Assembly (NCBI GenBank): GCA_039621445.1
Contig: CP154954.1
Span: 51,563,847-51,627,846 of the forward strand
Direction: 5' to 3'
Source: Euglena gracilis
Lineage: Eukaryota > Euglenida > Euglenophyceae > Euglenales
DNA: 64,000 bases
Shown here: positions 21,301 through 28,309 of the stretch, piece by piece
How positions within the stretch are numbered: the first letter of the stretch is position 1
Layout of the letters: the number at the start of each line of letters is the position of its first letter
Translations under genes and position numbers: made by a program
Notes under the pieces: generated by a model
Databases searched by the model: none
What the model was told of the DNA's origin: nothing
Seen by the model: the letters and a program-made list of their open reading frames with translations, nothing else

Positions 21301-21660
21301 GGGTGGATGGGCGATGGTCCAAGGATGTGAGGAATCAATTCTTTCCCGATATCGATCCGTTGTTGCCGAAAAATGCCAAATTTCCTTTCCCATTTTCCTG
21401 TGAATATTCCATTGCATTGGATTGATAGGCATTGAATGTGCTGGGACAGCAGCGTTCTTTTTTATATTTCGTTAAGGACCACCCTGGTGGCCGGCAGAGA
21501 GTGGCCTGCTTCTTTTTTCGGATCCAAGCCTGGGAACCGGTCGCCATCCCTGGCACAGAGGTGGTTCTCCTCCAGACCTCCGAGCAGGTATCTTGGACGA
21601 CGCATGAGTTGGGCCGCGGCGTTGTGCTGGTGCTCCCCTCCCGCCCGGCCCTGATGCCCT
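9331..21660 (+). CDS. Alpha-L-fucosidase (GH29), multi-exon gene, 5' end not found
   Basis: GH29 fucosidases cleave alpha-L-fucose from glycans, usually in a lysosome or vacuole or after secretion. Eleven short exons read in family order: [16 protein letters not shown] near the N-terminus, [39 protein letters not shown] with [60 protein letters not shown] (the family nucleophile Asp lies in this LWxD segment), a RWG...GDFSTPEY stretch, [55 protein letters not shown] and a C-terminal beta-domain piece. Introns run up to ~3.8 kb and hold MITEs. I did not locate the start codon, signal peptide or stop codon. Several exon joins need a GC donor or have no obvious AG acceptor. The catalytic region looks intact, so it may be functional. 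Confidence 0.88.
9543..9682 (+). CDS. Fucosidase exon b ([13 protein letters not shown])
   Basis: The acceptor GGCCCCAG at 9542 and donor GTTCGG after 9682 bound an open stretch containing [20 protein letters not shown] and [13 protein letters not shown], then YHNKTYG. In the family this is the EWYWN...YH..TYG segment following the first strand. Confidence 0.82.
9930..10400. repeat. GGGTCTTATTTTTGGGG foldback cluster, copy 1
   Basis: At least six copies of GGTCTTATTTTTGGG next to G runs lie here, including the back-to-back pair CCCAAAAATAAGACC / GGTCTTATTTTTGGG at 9945-9978. The body holds GGTTCCCAAAAACAC and two CGGCGCTTCGCGCC hairpins. A degraded copy is at 17,765-18,080. Located in a fucosidase intron. 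Confidence 0.55.
10640..10939. mobile_element. hAT-like MITE, copy A (5' end lost)
   Basis: Shares the family body: GACAGGAAAGT, TTAAGGACCGCCCCCC, CGGCCAAAGGGC, GACTGGGACTTGAACGGGG, TTTGGGTGGATGGGCGATGG and GTGCTGGGACAGCGGAG. It ends CTTAAGGACCGCCCTG. The left CAGGGCGGTCC terminus is missing. In the fucosidase intron between exons b and c. Confidence 0.7.
11253..11463 (+). CDS. Fucosidase exon c ([12 protein letters not shown]...TSKHHDG)
   Basis: The acceptor TGTTTTGTCAG ends at 11252. The exon reads [18 protein letters not shown], then [19 protein letters not shown] and [13 protein letters not shown]. The donor after 11463 is GCAAGT, a textbook GC-type donor, and with it the phase matches exon d exactly (codon split G/CA). 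TSKHHDG is the GH29 signature strand. Confidence 0.88.
11524..11839. mobile_element. hAT-like MITE, copy B
   Basis: Full-length copy with ends CGGGGCGGTCCTGAAG and CTTAAGGACCGTCCTG. The flanks CAGGAAAT and CCTGGAAT are a weak 8-bp match. It lies 60 bp inside the intron that starts with the GC donor after fucosidase exon c. Confidence 0.75.
12006..12122 (+). CDS. Fucosidase exon d ([16 protein letters not shown])
   Basis: Starts after GGCAAG at 12005 in phase with exon c. Reads [18 protein letters not shown] and ends in YARY before a GTAGCC donor. It joins to exon e in phase. Confidence 0.85.
12632..12790 (+). CDS. Fucosidase exon e (nucleophile segment)
   Basis: Acceptor GACACCAG. Reads [20 protein letters not shown] and continues [20 protein letters not shown]. 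The Asp in the VLWND motif is the conserved GH29 nucleophile position. The 3' boundary is uncertain: GTGGTC or GTGTGT within the next 20 bp could be the donor. Confidence 0.85.
13000..13081 (+). CDS. Fucosidase exon f (RWG...GDFSTPEY)
   Basis: Reads [20 protein letters not shown] and PEYG, matching the family RWG...GDF.TPEY segment. The donor GTGAGT after 13081 is strong. There is no AG within 30 bp upstream of the conserved residues, so the acceptor is unclear or non-canonical. Confidence 0.78.
13284..13374 (+). CDS. Fucosidase exon g (SFGYNRNE...GAELI)
   Basis: Acceptor CTACAAG. Reads [20 protein letters not shown] and QMMTGAELI, the conserved GH29 W..C..IG.SFGYN.NE block. Phase 0 matches exon f. 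A GTCAGG donor follows ACCA. Confidence 0.85.
13440..13790. repeat. CTTATAAACCCC / GGGGTTTATAAG foldback
   Basis: GACTTATAAACCCC and CCTATAAACCCCCC face GGGGGGTTTATAAGTGGGG, next to runs of 12-18 C. The interior has a CATTTTTGACCAAATTTGGCG-like AT-rich core shared with other foldback families in the window. In the fucosidase intron between exons g and h. Confidence 0.5.
14545..14795. mobile_element. TTTTAAGG-ended MITE, copy 1
   Basis: Contains the family phrases AGGCGTCTATTTTCCAAGGG, CATCGGACCAATGCCGGTCC, GGGTGGATAAACAATCTTCC and CCCAGAAATCATT, ending in GGTCTTTTAAGGCATTTTGG. Related copies are at 22,985, 25,075, 28,310, 60,500 (inverted) and 61,700 (inverted). Fucosidase intron. Confidence 0.55.
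15325..15780. repeat. CCCCATTTATACTGACCCCC foldback cluster
   Basis: Five copies of CATTTA(T/C)ACYGACCCCC, several with C runs of 7-12, occur at 15,340, 15,385, 15,405, 15,685 and 15,708; a degraded inverted end is near 15,770. In a fucosidase intron. Confidence 0.5.
15885..15921 (+). CDS. Fucosidase exon h ([10 protein letters not shown])
   Basis: A 37-bp micro-exon. Acceptor TGATAACAG, reads LLVDVVAKN plus one base, donor GTGACC. In the family LVD.VSKNGNLLLN is continuous; the next half is found 1 kb downstream. Phase with exon g is unresolved. Confidence 0.65.
16305..16402. repeat. Small TIR element, GGCTGTACGGGAA family, copy 2
   Basis: Perfect 13-bp ends GGCTGTACGGGAA and TTCCCGTACAGCC bound a 98-bp element whose interior repeats GGTGGGTGG / CCACACC words. 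Related to 2,902-3,042. Fucosidase intron between exons h and i. Confidence 0.6.
16923..17000 (+). CDS. Fucosidase exon i ([12 protein letters not shown])
   Basis: Reads [20 protein letters not shown] and PLRELG, the family GNLLLN.GP..DG.I......L...G block. No AG acceptor is visible immediately upstream (the preceding bases are a C-run), and the best donor is GCAGCC. If real, both ends are unusual. Confidence 0.75.
17557..17683 (+). CDS. Fucosidase exon j (AIHGTRP)
   Basis: Acceptor GAGGGGAG. Reads [20 protein letters not shown], then [12 protein letters not shown]. This matches the family W..VNGEAIYGTRP segment at the end of the catalytic barrel and the start of the beta-sandwich domain. 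A GTGCGA donor follows. Confidence 0.8.
17765..18080. repeat. GGGTCTTATTTTTGGGG foldback, degraded copy 2
   Basis: Shares with 10,020-10,330 the phrases TTTTTTCTTGACTGATCCGG, CATCATTTTCCAGGTTCCC, AAAACACAAAAG...CCTTCG and CTCCCGGCGCCTCGTGCC, in the same order. The outer word is decayed. In a fucosidase intron. Confidence 0.45.
18165..18390. repeat. (TACA/CATA)n microsatellite
   Basis: About 225 bp of TGTATG, then ACATACACATACACATA and CATATACATATACAT repeats. Simple-sequence DNA with open frames in several phases that are not genes. Confidence 0.9.
18395..18510. repeat. GGGTTTCTTATATTTGGGG foldback word, copies 1-3
   Basis: AAGAAACCCGTTTCTTATATTTGGG, the phrase GTGTCGGCCGATCGGCCC, then GGGTTTCTTATATTTGGG twice. 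The same words recur at 19,093-19,200 on the other side of hAT-like MITE copy C, so that MITE may have inserted into one older element. Confidence 0.5.
18767..19081. mobile_element. hAT-like MITE, copy C (best-preserved ends)
   Basis: A 315-bp copy with perfect terminal inverted repeats CAGGGCGGTCCTTAAG / CTTAAGGACCGCCCTG. The 8-bp flanks AGTGTCCA and AGCGTCCA differ at one base. CAGGG termini plus an 8-bp target duplication are typical of hAT elements. No transposase is encoded, so it depends on a hAT source elsewhere. Confidence 0.82.
19093..19200. repeat. GGGTTTCTTATATT foldback word, second block
   Basis: GGGGTTTCTTATATTCGAGGG, GGTTGCTTATATTTGGGTGTC, GGTTTCTTATAGC and GGGGTTTCTTTTCTTTGGGG occur in sequence, with GTGTCGGCTGAAAATCGGCC in the middle. 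Non-coding. Confidence 0.5.
19235..19640. repeat. GGGGGTTATAGG foldback cluster
   Basis: CCTATAACCCCC at the left faces six direct copies of GGGGGTTAT(A/T)GG between 19,255 and 19,630. The phrase TCCCRGTTTGGTGGTCSGGCC occurs twice. G runs of 7-10 are present. Fucosidase intron. Confidence 0.5.
19928..20078. mobile_element. hAT-like MITE, truncated copy D
   Basis: Begins CAGGACGGTCC and has the family words AGGGATGGAAGTTTTTT, AGGGACCGCCCTTACGG and CGGAATCGAATGGGG up to a CATTTTTTGACGG break. The right half is absent. In a fucosidase intron. Confidence 0.6.
20840..21020 (-). CDS. Weak candidate exon on the opposite strand
   Basis: On the - strand an open stretch reads [20 protein letters not shown] and [20 protein letters not shown], with protein-like composition. 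It lies within a fucosidase intron. I see no family match and no partner exon, so chance remains likely. Confidence 0.2.
21153..21486. mobile_element. hAT-like MITE, copy E
   Basis: A 334-bp copy with ends CAGGGCGGTCCATAAG and CGTTAAGGACCACCCTG. The 8-bp flanks GTGGTCAG and GTGGCCGG match at six positions. It contains the same tRNA-like phrase GACTGGGGCTTGAATGGGG as other copies. It lies just upstream of the last recognised fucosidase exon. Confidence 0.78.
21529..21660 (+). CDS. Fucosidase exon k (C-terminal beta domain)
   Basis: Reads [20 protein letters not shown], then [20 protein letters not shown]. The layout resembles the C-terminal V.LLG....L.W......G..I.LP......P..Y segment of GH29. 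It begins ~43 bp after a hAT-like MITE. I did not find the stop codon; the 3' end is approximate. Confidence 0.6.
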
Positions 21661-21761
21661 TTGTGGCGGTGATGCAGCACCCCAATTTCACTCTGCCTGG
21701 GACAGGGAGCCGAGTCTGCATTGGTCCCTCCTTCGGGGCAGCAGAGGGTGATCCAGCTGTG

Positions 21762-21812
21762 GTGTGTGTGTGTGTGTGTGTGTCTGTATGTGTGTGTGTG
21801 TGTGTGTGTGTG
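21762..21812. repeat. (GT)n microsatellite
   Basis: About 50 bp of TGTGTG with single CTG/CTATG interruptions, just downstream of the last recognised fucosidase exon. Confidence 0.9.
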
Positions 21813-21814
21813 GC

Positions 21815-22984
21815 TCCTTCCCCAACCGCATCCCAAGCTGTGCGAGTGCTTGTTCCCTAAGCCACAACGCTCACACACGTTGCTGTCTTCCATGCAAATT
21901 GTTTCTTCCCACTCCCTCTGCGACTTCCACCCCTTTCCCTTTTCCTACCACCTCGTCTTTTCCCGATCTGCTATGGAGATACTTTCATCGGCACCGTTTG
22001 GCAGACACGATAACCGCCACCCGACGTTCGACTGCCCATTTTCACCACTTCCTCCAATCGAACCCGTCTTGAGACTTGGGTTTTTGGCAGCGGCGTCCTG
22101 TCATTCCACAAGGTTTGAATGATGGATATTTGAGGTAATTTTTTTTTGTTGGAGTGTTGGAGTGAAAATTTTTTTTTTGTTGGAGTGTTGGAGTGTTGGA
22201 TTTGTTGGAGTGAAATGGAGTGTCGATCCTTGAGCTGTTGACATGAATTGCGTTCACGTGGTCTCGAAACAGGGGTACTTGAGTCGATTTTTCTTTGTTT
22301 TGCGTTGTCCCTCCTATTGCGACATTTGACTATTTGGGTGTCAAAATGAGGCAATTCATCAGCAGTTGACATAAAATAATAGATGAGCTTCCATGACCGA
22401 ATAGGAACGGAAACAAGGAAAGGCTCAAAGGAGCGAAATTGTCCCAAATACAAAAAAACAGCAAACAGGCGCTGTTCGACAGCCCATTTTTCAACTGCCA
22501 TCCCACTTCATTCTTTGTTGAGAATTTGAAATCTCCAATGCCACCAATCAAGTTGTAAAATTCCGTTAATGCAACTTATTTGCTGTTGGGCATGTCACCT
22601 AAATTGCTGCAAGAATTTTTGAAATGCGACCTTTTTGATAACATTGGCTTAGGAGGAGCTTAGATATCTTACTCACACTGCCTGCCGTAGGCATCTGATT
22701 TTTTGTCCCACTGCGGAGTTCGAATTTTGATATTCGACCCCGCTTGGAAGAAAATTTTAAAAAAATGAATCAAAAACAAATTATTTCAGATATATAATAC
22801 TTTGCCGCAATAGGAACCTTGCCCTGGTTGTATTAAGTTTTGGGTTTGATGATGACGTTCCAAGTATCTTGTTGATCTGTCTTCGCCAAAAGATTCCACT
22901 TTTTTCGGTGTGTATTTTTGGTTGTCTGGCGTTGAGACAAGGTTTCTTTCTTCGCCCAGTTCAGGATCCCTGGTCTAACATCAG
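21815..22984. other. No gene seen; short GTTGGAGT repeats
   Basis: Between 22,140 and 22,215 a GTTGGAGTGTTGGAGTG-type repeat with T runs occurs five times in direct orientation. The rest to 22,985 is AT-rich DNA with frames broken every few codons. Nothing else recognisable. Confidence 0.5.
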
Positions 22985-23235
22985 GTATTCAAAGTCTGTT
23001 ATTTTTTTAGGTGGAATTTTTCAAAATTTGGCAAGGGTTTTTTATATTTTGAAGGTTGTTTAAGTGTCCAATTGTCCTGGGAGCCAAACGGGGCCAAAAT
23101 CCAAAAAAGTCGAAAAAGCCCCATTCTTTTCGAATTTGGGTGGATAGACAAAGTCCCAGCGAGGCCAGACATCAATCCCCCCCCAGAGTTGGTTGTTTTT
23201 CTTGTCAGTCGGAGAAAAATCTTGCCACCGGTTTC
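22985..23235. mobile_element. TTTTAAGG-type MITE, copy 2 (divergent)
   Basis: Shares CCAAACGGGGCCAAAATCC, GGGTGGATAGACAAAGTCCC and GAGGCCAGACATCAATCCCC with the family body, at reduced identity. Confidence 0.45.
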
Positions 23236-23254
23236 CTCAGCATACCCACCCTCC

Positions 23255-23605
23255 CCATGTCCAGTGACCCCCCTGTGTCCAACGACCACCCCCGCCAGAG
23301 AACACCTTTTTGGAGGTTTGGCCAAATTTTCAGTCCCGGCGCGAAGCGCTGGGCCGAAAAAATTTGCTCCAAGAATCGGCCAAAAATTGGCTAAAATGCC
23401 ATTTTTGGCGCTTTTTGGGCAAAAATTTGTCAAAATTGCCCAAAATTTTCGGTGCTTTGCGCCGAAAGGGAAAATTTGGTGGTGGGGTCCCAGGTACCCG
23501 CCGAGTGTTTCTTTGACCACTTGTCCAATGACCGCCCCCCCCCCCCGGTCGGAGGACAGAGGTTACCGGTCGTTGGACAGGGGGGGTACATCTTTTAAGG
23601 ACCCC
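23255..23605. repeat. GTCCAACGACC-ended foldback with GGCGC-GAA-GCGCC hairpins
   Basis: TGTCCAACGACCACCCCC near 23,277 faces GGTCGTTGGACAGGGGGG near 23,567. The interior has CCCGGCGCGAAGCGCTGGG, GCCGAAAAAATTTG, ATGCCATTTTTGGCGC and CGGTGCTTTGCGCCG. The same interior order, with different ends, occurs at 58,633-59,098. Confidence 0.6.
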
Positions 23606-24251
23606 GGGGTGGTTGCTGGACTTGGGCTTGAAACTTGGGCCCGGGCTGGGCCTGAGCTGGGTTGGTCTGGGACGAAATCGGACATTTGCCCCCCAAAAAT
23701 CGCCTTTGGGGCGCGGTTTTGAAAGAAAATGAGCATCTGACAACACCCGAAAAATGCACAAAGCACCCCAAAGCGCCATTTTTTGAACATGAACATTTTT
23801 TCCCAAAAAAAGCCCCAAAAATTTGCCTGAACCCAACGAACGGGTTAGCAGCACCCCCCCCCCCCCCGCCAGGGTGCTGTTGATGCTGCTGGGCTGGGCC
23901 AGAACCAGGGTTGGCTGCAGCAGCCCAGGGCAGTCTTAAAGAGATGTATGTTTGTAAGGCATTTTTTGGGGCTTTTAAGGCATTTTGAGGCATTTTTAAG
24001 GCACTTTGGCCGAAAGTTTTTTTTTTAAGGTTTTGAAATTGAAAAATTCAATTTAAACTTTTTTTGAAGATATTACAATGCCTGTTCAAAATGGACGGTA
24101 TCCATTTACGTTCCAGAGAATTGCGCCACAAAATATTTTCTGCAAATTTACACCGATTCCTCGGGTCGTCGTTGTTCATCAGCTCTTTTCTCAGTCTGCT
24201 CCCCCAACTGCAACCTCCCAGGGCATTCTTTCTCCTGCTGCCCTCTTCCAC

Positions 24252-24350
24252 AGAATGGCATACCTGCCGCTTGCCACCCAGCTGGGGGCAGCGGCAGCTT
24301 TCACAATGCTGTGGCTCGTCTTCATCCGCCACTTCACCACCCAGCCCACG
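24252..24350 (+). CDS. Candidate membrane-protein exon 1
   Basis: The acceptor CTCTTCCACAG and donor GTAAAA bound an exon reading MAYLPLATQLGAAAAFTMLW and LVFIRHFTTQP: one hydrophobic helix followed by a basic turn. With three downstream exons it would form a multi-span membrane protein. The link between exons is inferred from strand, order and hydrophobicity; the splice phase to exon 2 is not resolved. Confidence 0.4.
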
Positions 24351-25074
24351 TAAAACTAGAAACAAACTAATATTGAAAACTGAGGAAGCTGCTGGTTTTG
24401 GGAAAGCAATTTGCATCATTCTGCTTTTCCGAGAGTGGATTTAAGCAGACAATTTCTGCAGAAAGAATTTGGATAGCAGATCAAAAAGAAAATTGCTTTC
24501 AATGATGTTCTCACAGCTTTGTGCCAGTTTGTGGTTTAAGGAATCATATCAAATTAAAGAATGGCGTCTTTAATTTGTCGTGTTTAATTTTTTGATATTA
24601 TTTCCCCAGATGGAATCTTTCGTTGCTGGATTCCGTAAGCGTCCATGATTCCCATAACACTGTCCATCACATTCCAAGGATTCATCCAATATTCCTCAGA
24701 ATATTGTCTATTTTCAACAGAATTTTTTTTTAATAGTGATTCCTGCACAATGCACAGTAAAGTACTGCAAGCAGATGGAATCACTTTACTTCTGTCATTT
24801 TTTTCATCATAAAAGTTTTTTTTTCCAGTTTTGTTATGATAAGGGAGCATATCCCTGACATTCACCTGTATTTCATTTGCAAAACGGGGTCAACTTTTGT
24901 GTTTTCCCCGTTGGTTCTAGATCCCCTGAGGTGAGGTAAGGCTCACCAGCTGCTTGGGCTGTCCCACGCTGCATTGCAGCATCGGGTCCGGAAGTCGTCC
25001 CGGTACCCCCTCGTGGTCAGAGTGGAGGGACTCAAATCAGGCATTCCTTTTTTAAGCGAAACTTTTCAATTTTT

Positions 25075-25395
25075 TAAGGGGTTTAAGGTGTGTTTTTTTA
25101 GTGTTTTCAGGTTTGTTGAGGCATTTTGAGAATTTTTAAGGTGTCTGTTTTCCAAGGGGGATCAAAATAACCATCTGGGCATTGAACCAACGTCGGTCCA
25201 GGTCGAAAATCGAAAAAGTAAAAGAACACACTTTATTGGGGTTTTGGTGGATAGACAATGTTCCAGCGATGCCAGAAGTCATTTCTTTTCCCAGAGTTGG
25301 CCGATTTCTTTTTTACTCGAAATTCGAAAAAATTTCCAGAACTATTTTATTAATTTTTTTTTAAAATGTATTTTAAGGTTTTTTAAGGTACCTTA
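25075..25395. mobile_element. TTTTAAGG-ended MITE, copy 3
   Basis: Ends TTTTTTAAGGGGTTTAAGG and TTTTAAGGTTTTTTAAGG. Contains CATTGAACCAACGTCGGTCC, GGTGGATAGACAATGTTCCA and GCGATGCCAGAAGTCATTTC. Highly similar to copy 1. Confidence 0.6.
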
Positions 25396-25759
25396 AAAAA
25401 CCAAACCTCCCCTCTCCACGTGACAGAGATGAGAATTGACGTCCTGACCGCAACGATACTTTTATTGACAGGAATGGGGGGGGCATCCTCACGCAACGTA
25501 AACCAATCAGGCGGGGTGGTCCTTAAGCAGGGAGGGGGAATATGTGCAGCATGTAGGTGTTGCAATTTTTTTTATAGCAGTTTTCCTTTTTCTGGCTTTT
25601 TTGCAGTTTTTTTTTTGTGGTGCTTTTGAGGGAAAAACTGCACATGGGTGGTGGACCTGTGGCCGCAGCCGCCCATGCCAGCCACGGGACACAAACCCGG
25701 GGCATGGGCTGCAGCTGCAGCTCGCATCTTACTTCCGTGGGTGCAAACACGCACCCACA

Positions 25760-26125
25760 GAACGCCACATCTGCTCACAGAGGGGCAACATAGTCGAAAA
25801 ACGCCCAAGGGTCACCACCATGGATCCACCGACGAGCTGTGTGACCAGCCAAACGGTCCCGTATGCTGTCTCCCTCCGCCCTGCCCCCGGTGGCCAACCA
25901 GAAGCGGGCGCTGTACGGCATGGGCTTCCCCGCCCAGCCACTACCGCCCCACTTCCCCTCCGGGCCCACGCCGGGGCCACCCGGGCGTTGTGGGAAGGGA
26001 ACCTGAGTGGCGGACAGACGGCCAGCTTGAAACCGCAGCGTGAGTCAGCGGTGTGCACCTCCTGCTCAAAGTTGAAGCTCTCCGACTTGATGTTCTGGCG
26101 TTTGAGCAGGATTTCATAGACCAGG
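25760..26125 (-). CDS. Candidate coding stretch, unknown
   Basis: Reading the - strand from 26,125: TPLVYEILLKRQNIKSESF, then NFEQEVHTADSRCGF, followed by less convincing sequence. The first ~40 residues look like genuine protein and vaguely recall the C-terminal LVYxLLxxRxxF stretch of dymeclin-like proteins, but the match is short and from memory. There is no AG acceptor just upstream. It lies between exons 1 and 2 of the + strand membrane-protein candidate. Confidence 0.3.
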
Positions 26126-26384
26126 GGGGTTTTGTTGGTTGGGGGACCAAATTTTTGGGAGTGGCCCCATGGGTTGATCTCTGCTAACCTTCAATGCCCT
26201 GAATTGGAGTGGAGTGCCATTGCAAAAACAACAACAACAACAACAACCAGATTCCCTTCGCGTCAGTTTTGCAGCTGGCCCAAAATGGAGCACTTCCGGT
26301 GAAAAGGAAATCACAAACGTCCTGCTGAGGGAATGCATGCCTTGATCTGAAAGCCACCCCTCCGGGGGGGTTTCCGCGACGCGG

Positions 26385-26631
26385 GAGGCAGGCGTGTCGT
26401 CAACGACAGATGAGCTCGCCCTCCACATGTACTGCTTCTTCGCTACGATCGCCTGCGCTCACGTCGTCTGCGCCCTGTGCATGCTGCCCATCGCCCTCTT
26501 TGGTTGGGCCCAGGCCCCCTTTGTGGTTCTGTGCATTTCGATGGTGACGATTGCAAGCCTTCATTTGGAGCGCCTCAACCCATTTGGTGCTGAGATTGAA
26601 TGTGCGGGAGAGGGGCCAGCCTGGGGGACCA
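26385..26631 (+). CDS. Candidate membrane-protein exon 2
   Basis: Reads DELALHMYCFFATIACAHVV, CALCMLPIALFGWAQAPFVV and LCISMVTIASLHLERLNPFG: two to three transmembrane helices. A strong donor GTCAGT follows GGACCAAG at 26,631. The acceptor may be GCGGGAG or GACAG. Confidence 0.45.
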
Positions 26632-26734
26632 AGGTCAGTGCCATGCAAACAGCAGAAAAAGCCTGACGATGGGGGCCAAGTTTGTCAAGGCAGGAGCAAG
26701 GGCGACGCAGCTGCGGAGGGGCTGTATACACAGA

Positions 26735-26832
26735 CAGAGACAGACAGACAAACACACAGACAGATATGGACAGATAGAGAAACAGACCGACAGACAGAAA
26801 GACAGATAGAAAAGATAGATAGACAGATAGTC
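26735..26832. repeat. (CAGA)n/(GATA)n microsatellite
   Basis: About 100 bp of ACAGACAGACA, AGATAGA and GACAGATAG repeats. Confidence 0.9.
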
Positions 26833-27129
26833 CAAAGGAATCTGGGGATTGTTTATTTGAATATGAGCTTCTCAACCTTCCTTGGCCAAGAACCTGGACT
26901 GCAAGTTTTGTGGCTGTGAAGGGTAGGTATCCTGAGCAAGTGGCAGGCCAAGGGCAAAGGGGGCCTCCCGCGAGGGCAGTGGAGAATTCAGTCGCGGGGC
27001 ATTCCTGATTGGCATCCTGTTGGATGTTGGCTTTGACCGGCTGCTGGCCTTGGGATGGGTGGGACCTTCCCTGGCTGTTGGGTTCCTTGACGTGACAGTC
27101 TCTTTCAGGCGGTTTCTTAAGGTGGTGCC

Positions 27130-27370
27130 GACCCCACCCTGGGGGGGGGGGTGCCTGCCTGGGCAGGCACTCCAAGGCACTCCCATTCCGGCCCCCCGGT
27201 GGGGGGGGGGGTGGGGCACACGGCCAAAAGTGCCCTAGCACAGACCCCGGCGCCAAAAGCGCCGCGGAGCCAAAAATGGCCCATTTTCAAAGGAATGTGC
27301 CTGGGCACAGGCCGAAATCTATCGCACTACCGGGGGGGTAGTGCCTGCCTGGGCAGACCCCCCCCCAGGG
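27130..27370. repeat. AGGCAC-type foldback, copy 2
   Basis: GGTGCCTGCCTGGGCAGGCAC at ~27,150, GTGCCTGGGCAC at ~27,298 and GTAGTGCCTGCCTGGGCAGAC at ~27,340, with G/C runs and the hairpin GGCGCCAAAAGCGCC, parallel the block at 4,155-4,415. Confidence 0.5.
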
Positions 27371-27728
27371 TTGGTGAAAAACAGCCTGGTCTCTGTCTTG
27401 TGCTTGTGGTGTTTCTGAATATGAACTGCTGGGACCCCCCCAGGATATATGTTAGGTACAAGGAACAGGTTTAGGGTTAGATCATGGCATACATTCTGCG
27501 CCTTCCCCTGAAATTTACTCTGCTTATCCTTGCATATGTCTGCCTTTCCCATATTTCCCATGTTTGCCCCATTGGGGAGCATGAAAGCCCTAATCCTGCC
27601 ACAGAAAGCCGAATCCTGCTGCAGCCAACACAGGCATTCAGGGCTTTCAGCCACCCTTTCCGGTTGTGGTTGTTCTTTGCAACAGGCGCCACGAAGGAAC
27701 CACCGTTTCTCTGTCCGCATCCATTGCC

Positions 27729-27967
27729 TTAACCCCCCCCCCTAATAGAAGCACGGGTGCGCTTATAGCAGACCGCCGCCTCCGGCGGCGGGGGGTGCGC
27801 TTCTATTTGGACCCTACCTGCGCGATTTTTGTTGATTTCCTTTAGAAATCCTATGAAAATGGGGGGGGTGCGCTTGTGGCGGACCGCCGCCTTCGGCGGC
27901 GGGGGGTGTGCTTTAATTTGGACTCTGCGCTTGTAGCGGCCCCGTGCTTCTATTAGGGGGGGGGGTT
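27729..27967. mobile_element. 239-bp MITE with ACCCCCCCCCCTAATAGAAGC ends
   Basis: The left end (poly-C, then TAATAGAAGCACGGG) is the exact inverse of the right end CCCGTGCTTCTATTAG plus poly-G, and a TA flanks both sides as in TA-targeting elements. Inside are two copies of ACCGCCGCC(T)CCGGCGGCGGGGGG hairpins and GTGCGCTT words. Non-autonomous. Confidence 0.65.
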
Positions 27968-28067
27968 ATCCTTCTCTGGGAGGCAGGCCAGCTGGGGGCG
28001 TGAGCCATTCTGCATGGGTTCGGGGCACACCGGGCGGTAGCGGGGCAACGGCCGCCGGGACTGCCAG

Positions 28068-28232
28068 GACATGGTGACCAGCTTCTGCAGCAGCTTCCTC
28101 CCGGAGCGCTGCCGCCTGCCCCGCACCCCGGTGCTCCTCTTCTTCGGGCCGATCCTCCTCCACCATCCGCTGGCGATCTGCCTCAGCATCCCTCCCGGAC
28201 CCTTCGAGATCTGCTGCCCCCGCCCGGGCAAC
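28068..28232 (+). CDS. Candidate membrane-protein exon 3
   Basis: The acceptor GGACTGCCAG precedes DMVTSFCSSFLPERCRLPRT and PVLLFFGPILLHHPLAICLS. A hydrophobic helix ending in His-His recalls the HH of TLC-domain (TRAM-LAG1-CLN8) proteins; this family assignment is tentative. The donor may be GTTCGG or GTGGCA. Confidence 0.35.
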
Positions 28233-28309
28233 GGTTCGGTGGCATTGCGGAAAGGGTGGGGCCTCCTATTTGGGCACTTTTTGTTTGACAAAATACTCTT
28301 CGACTCCCC

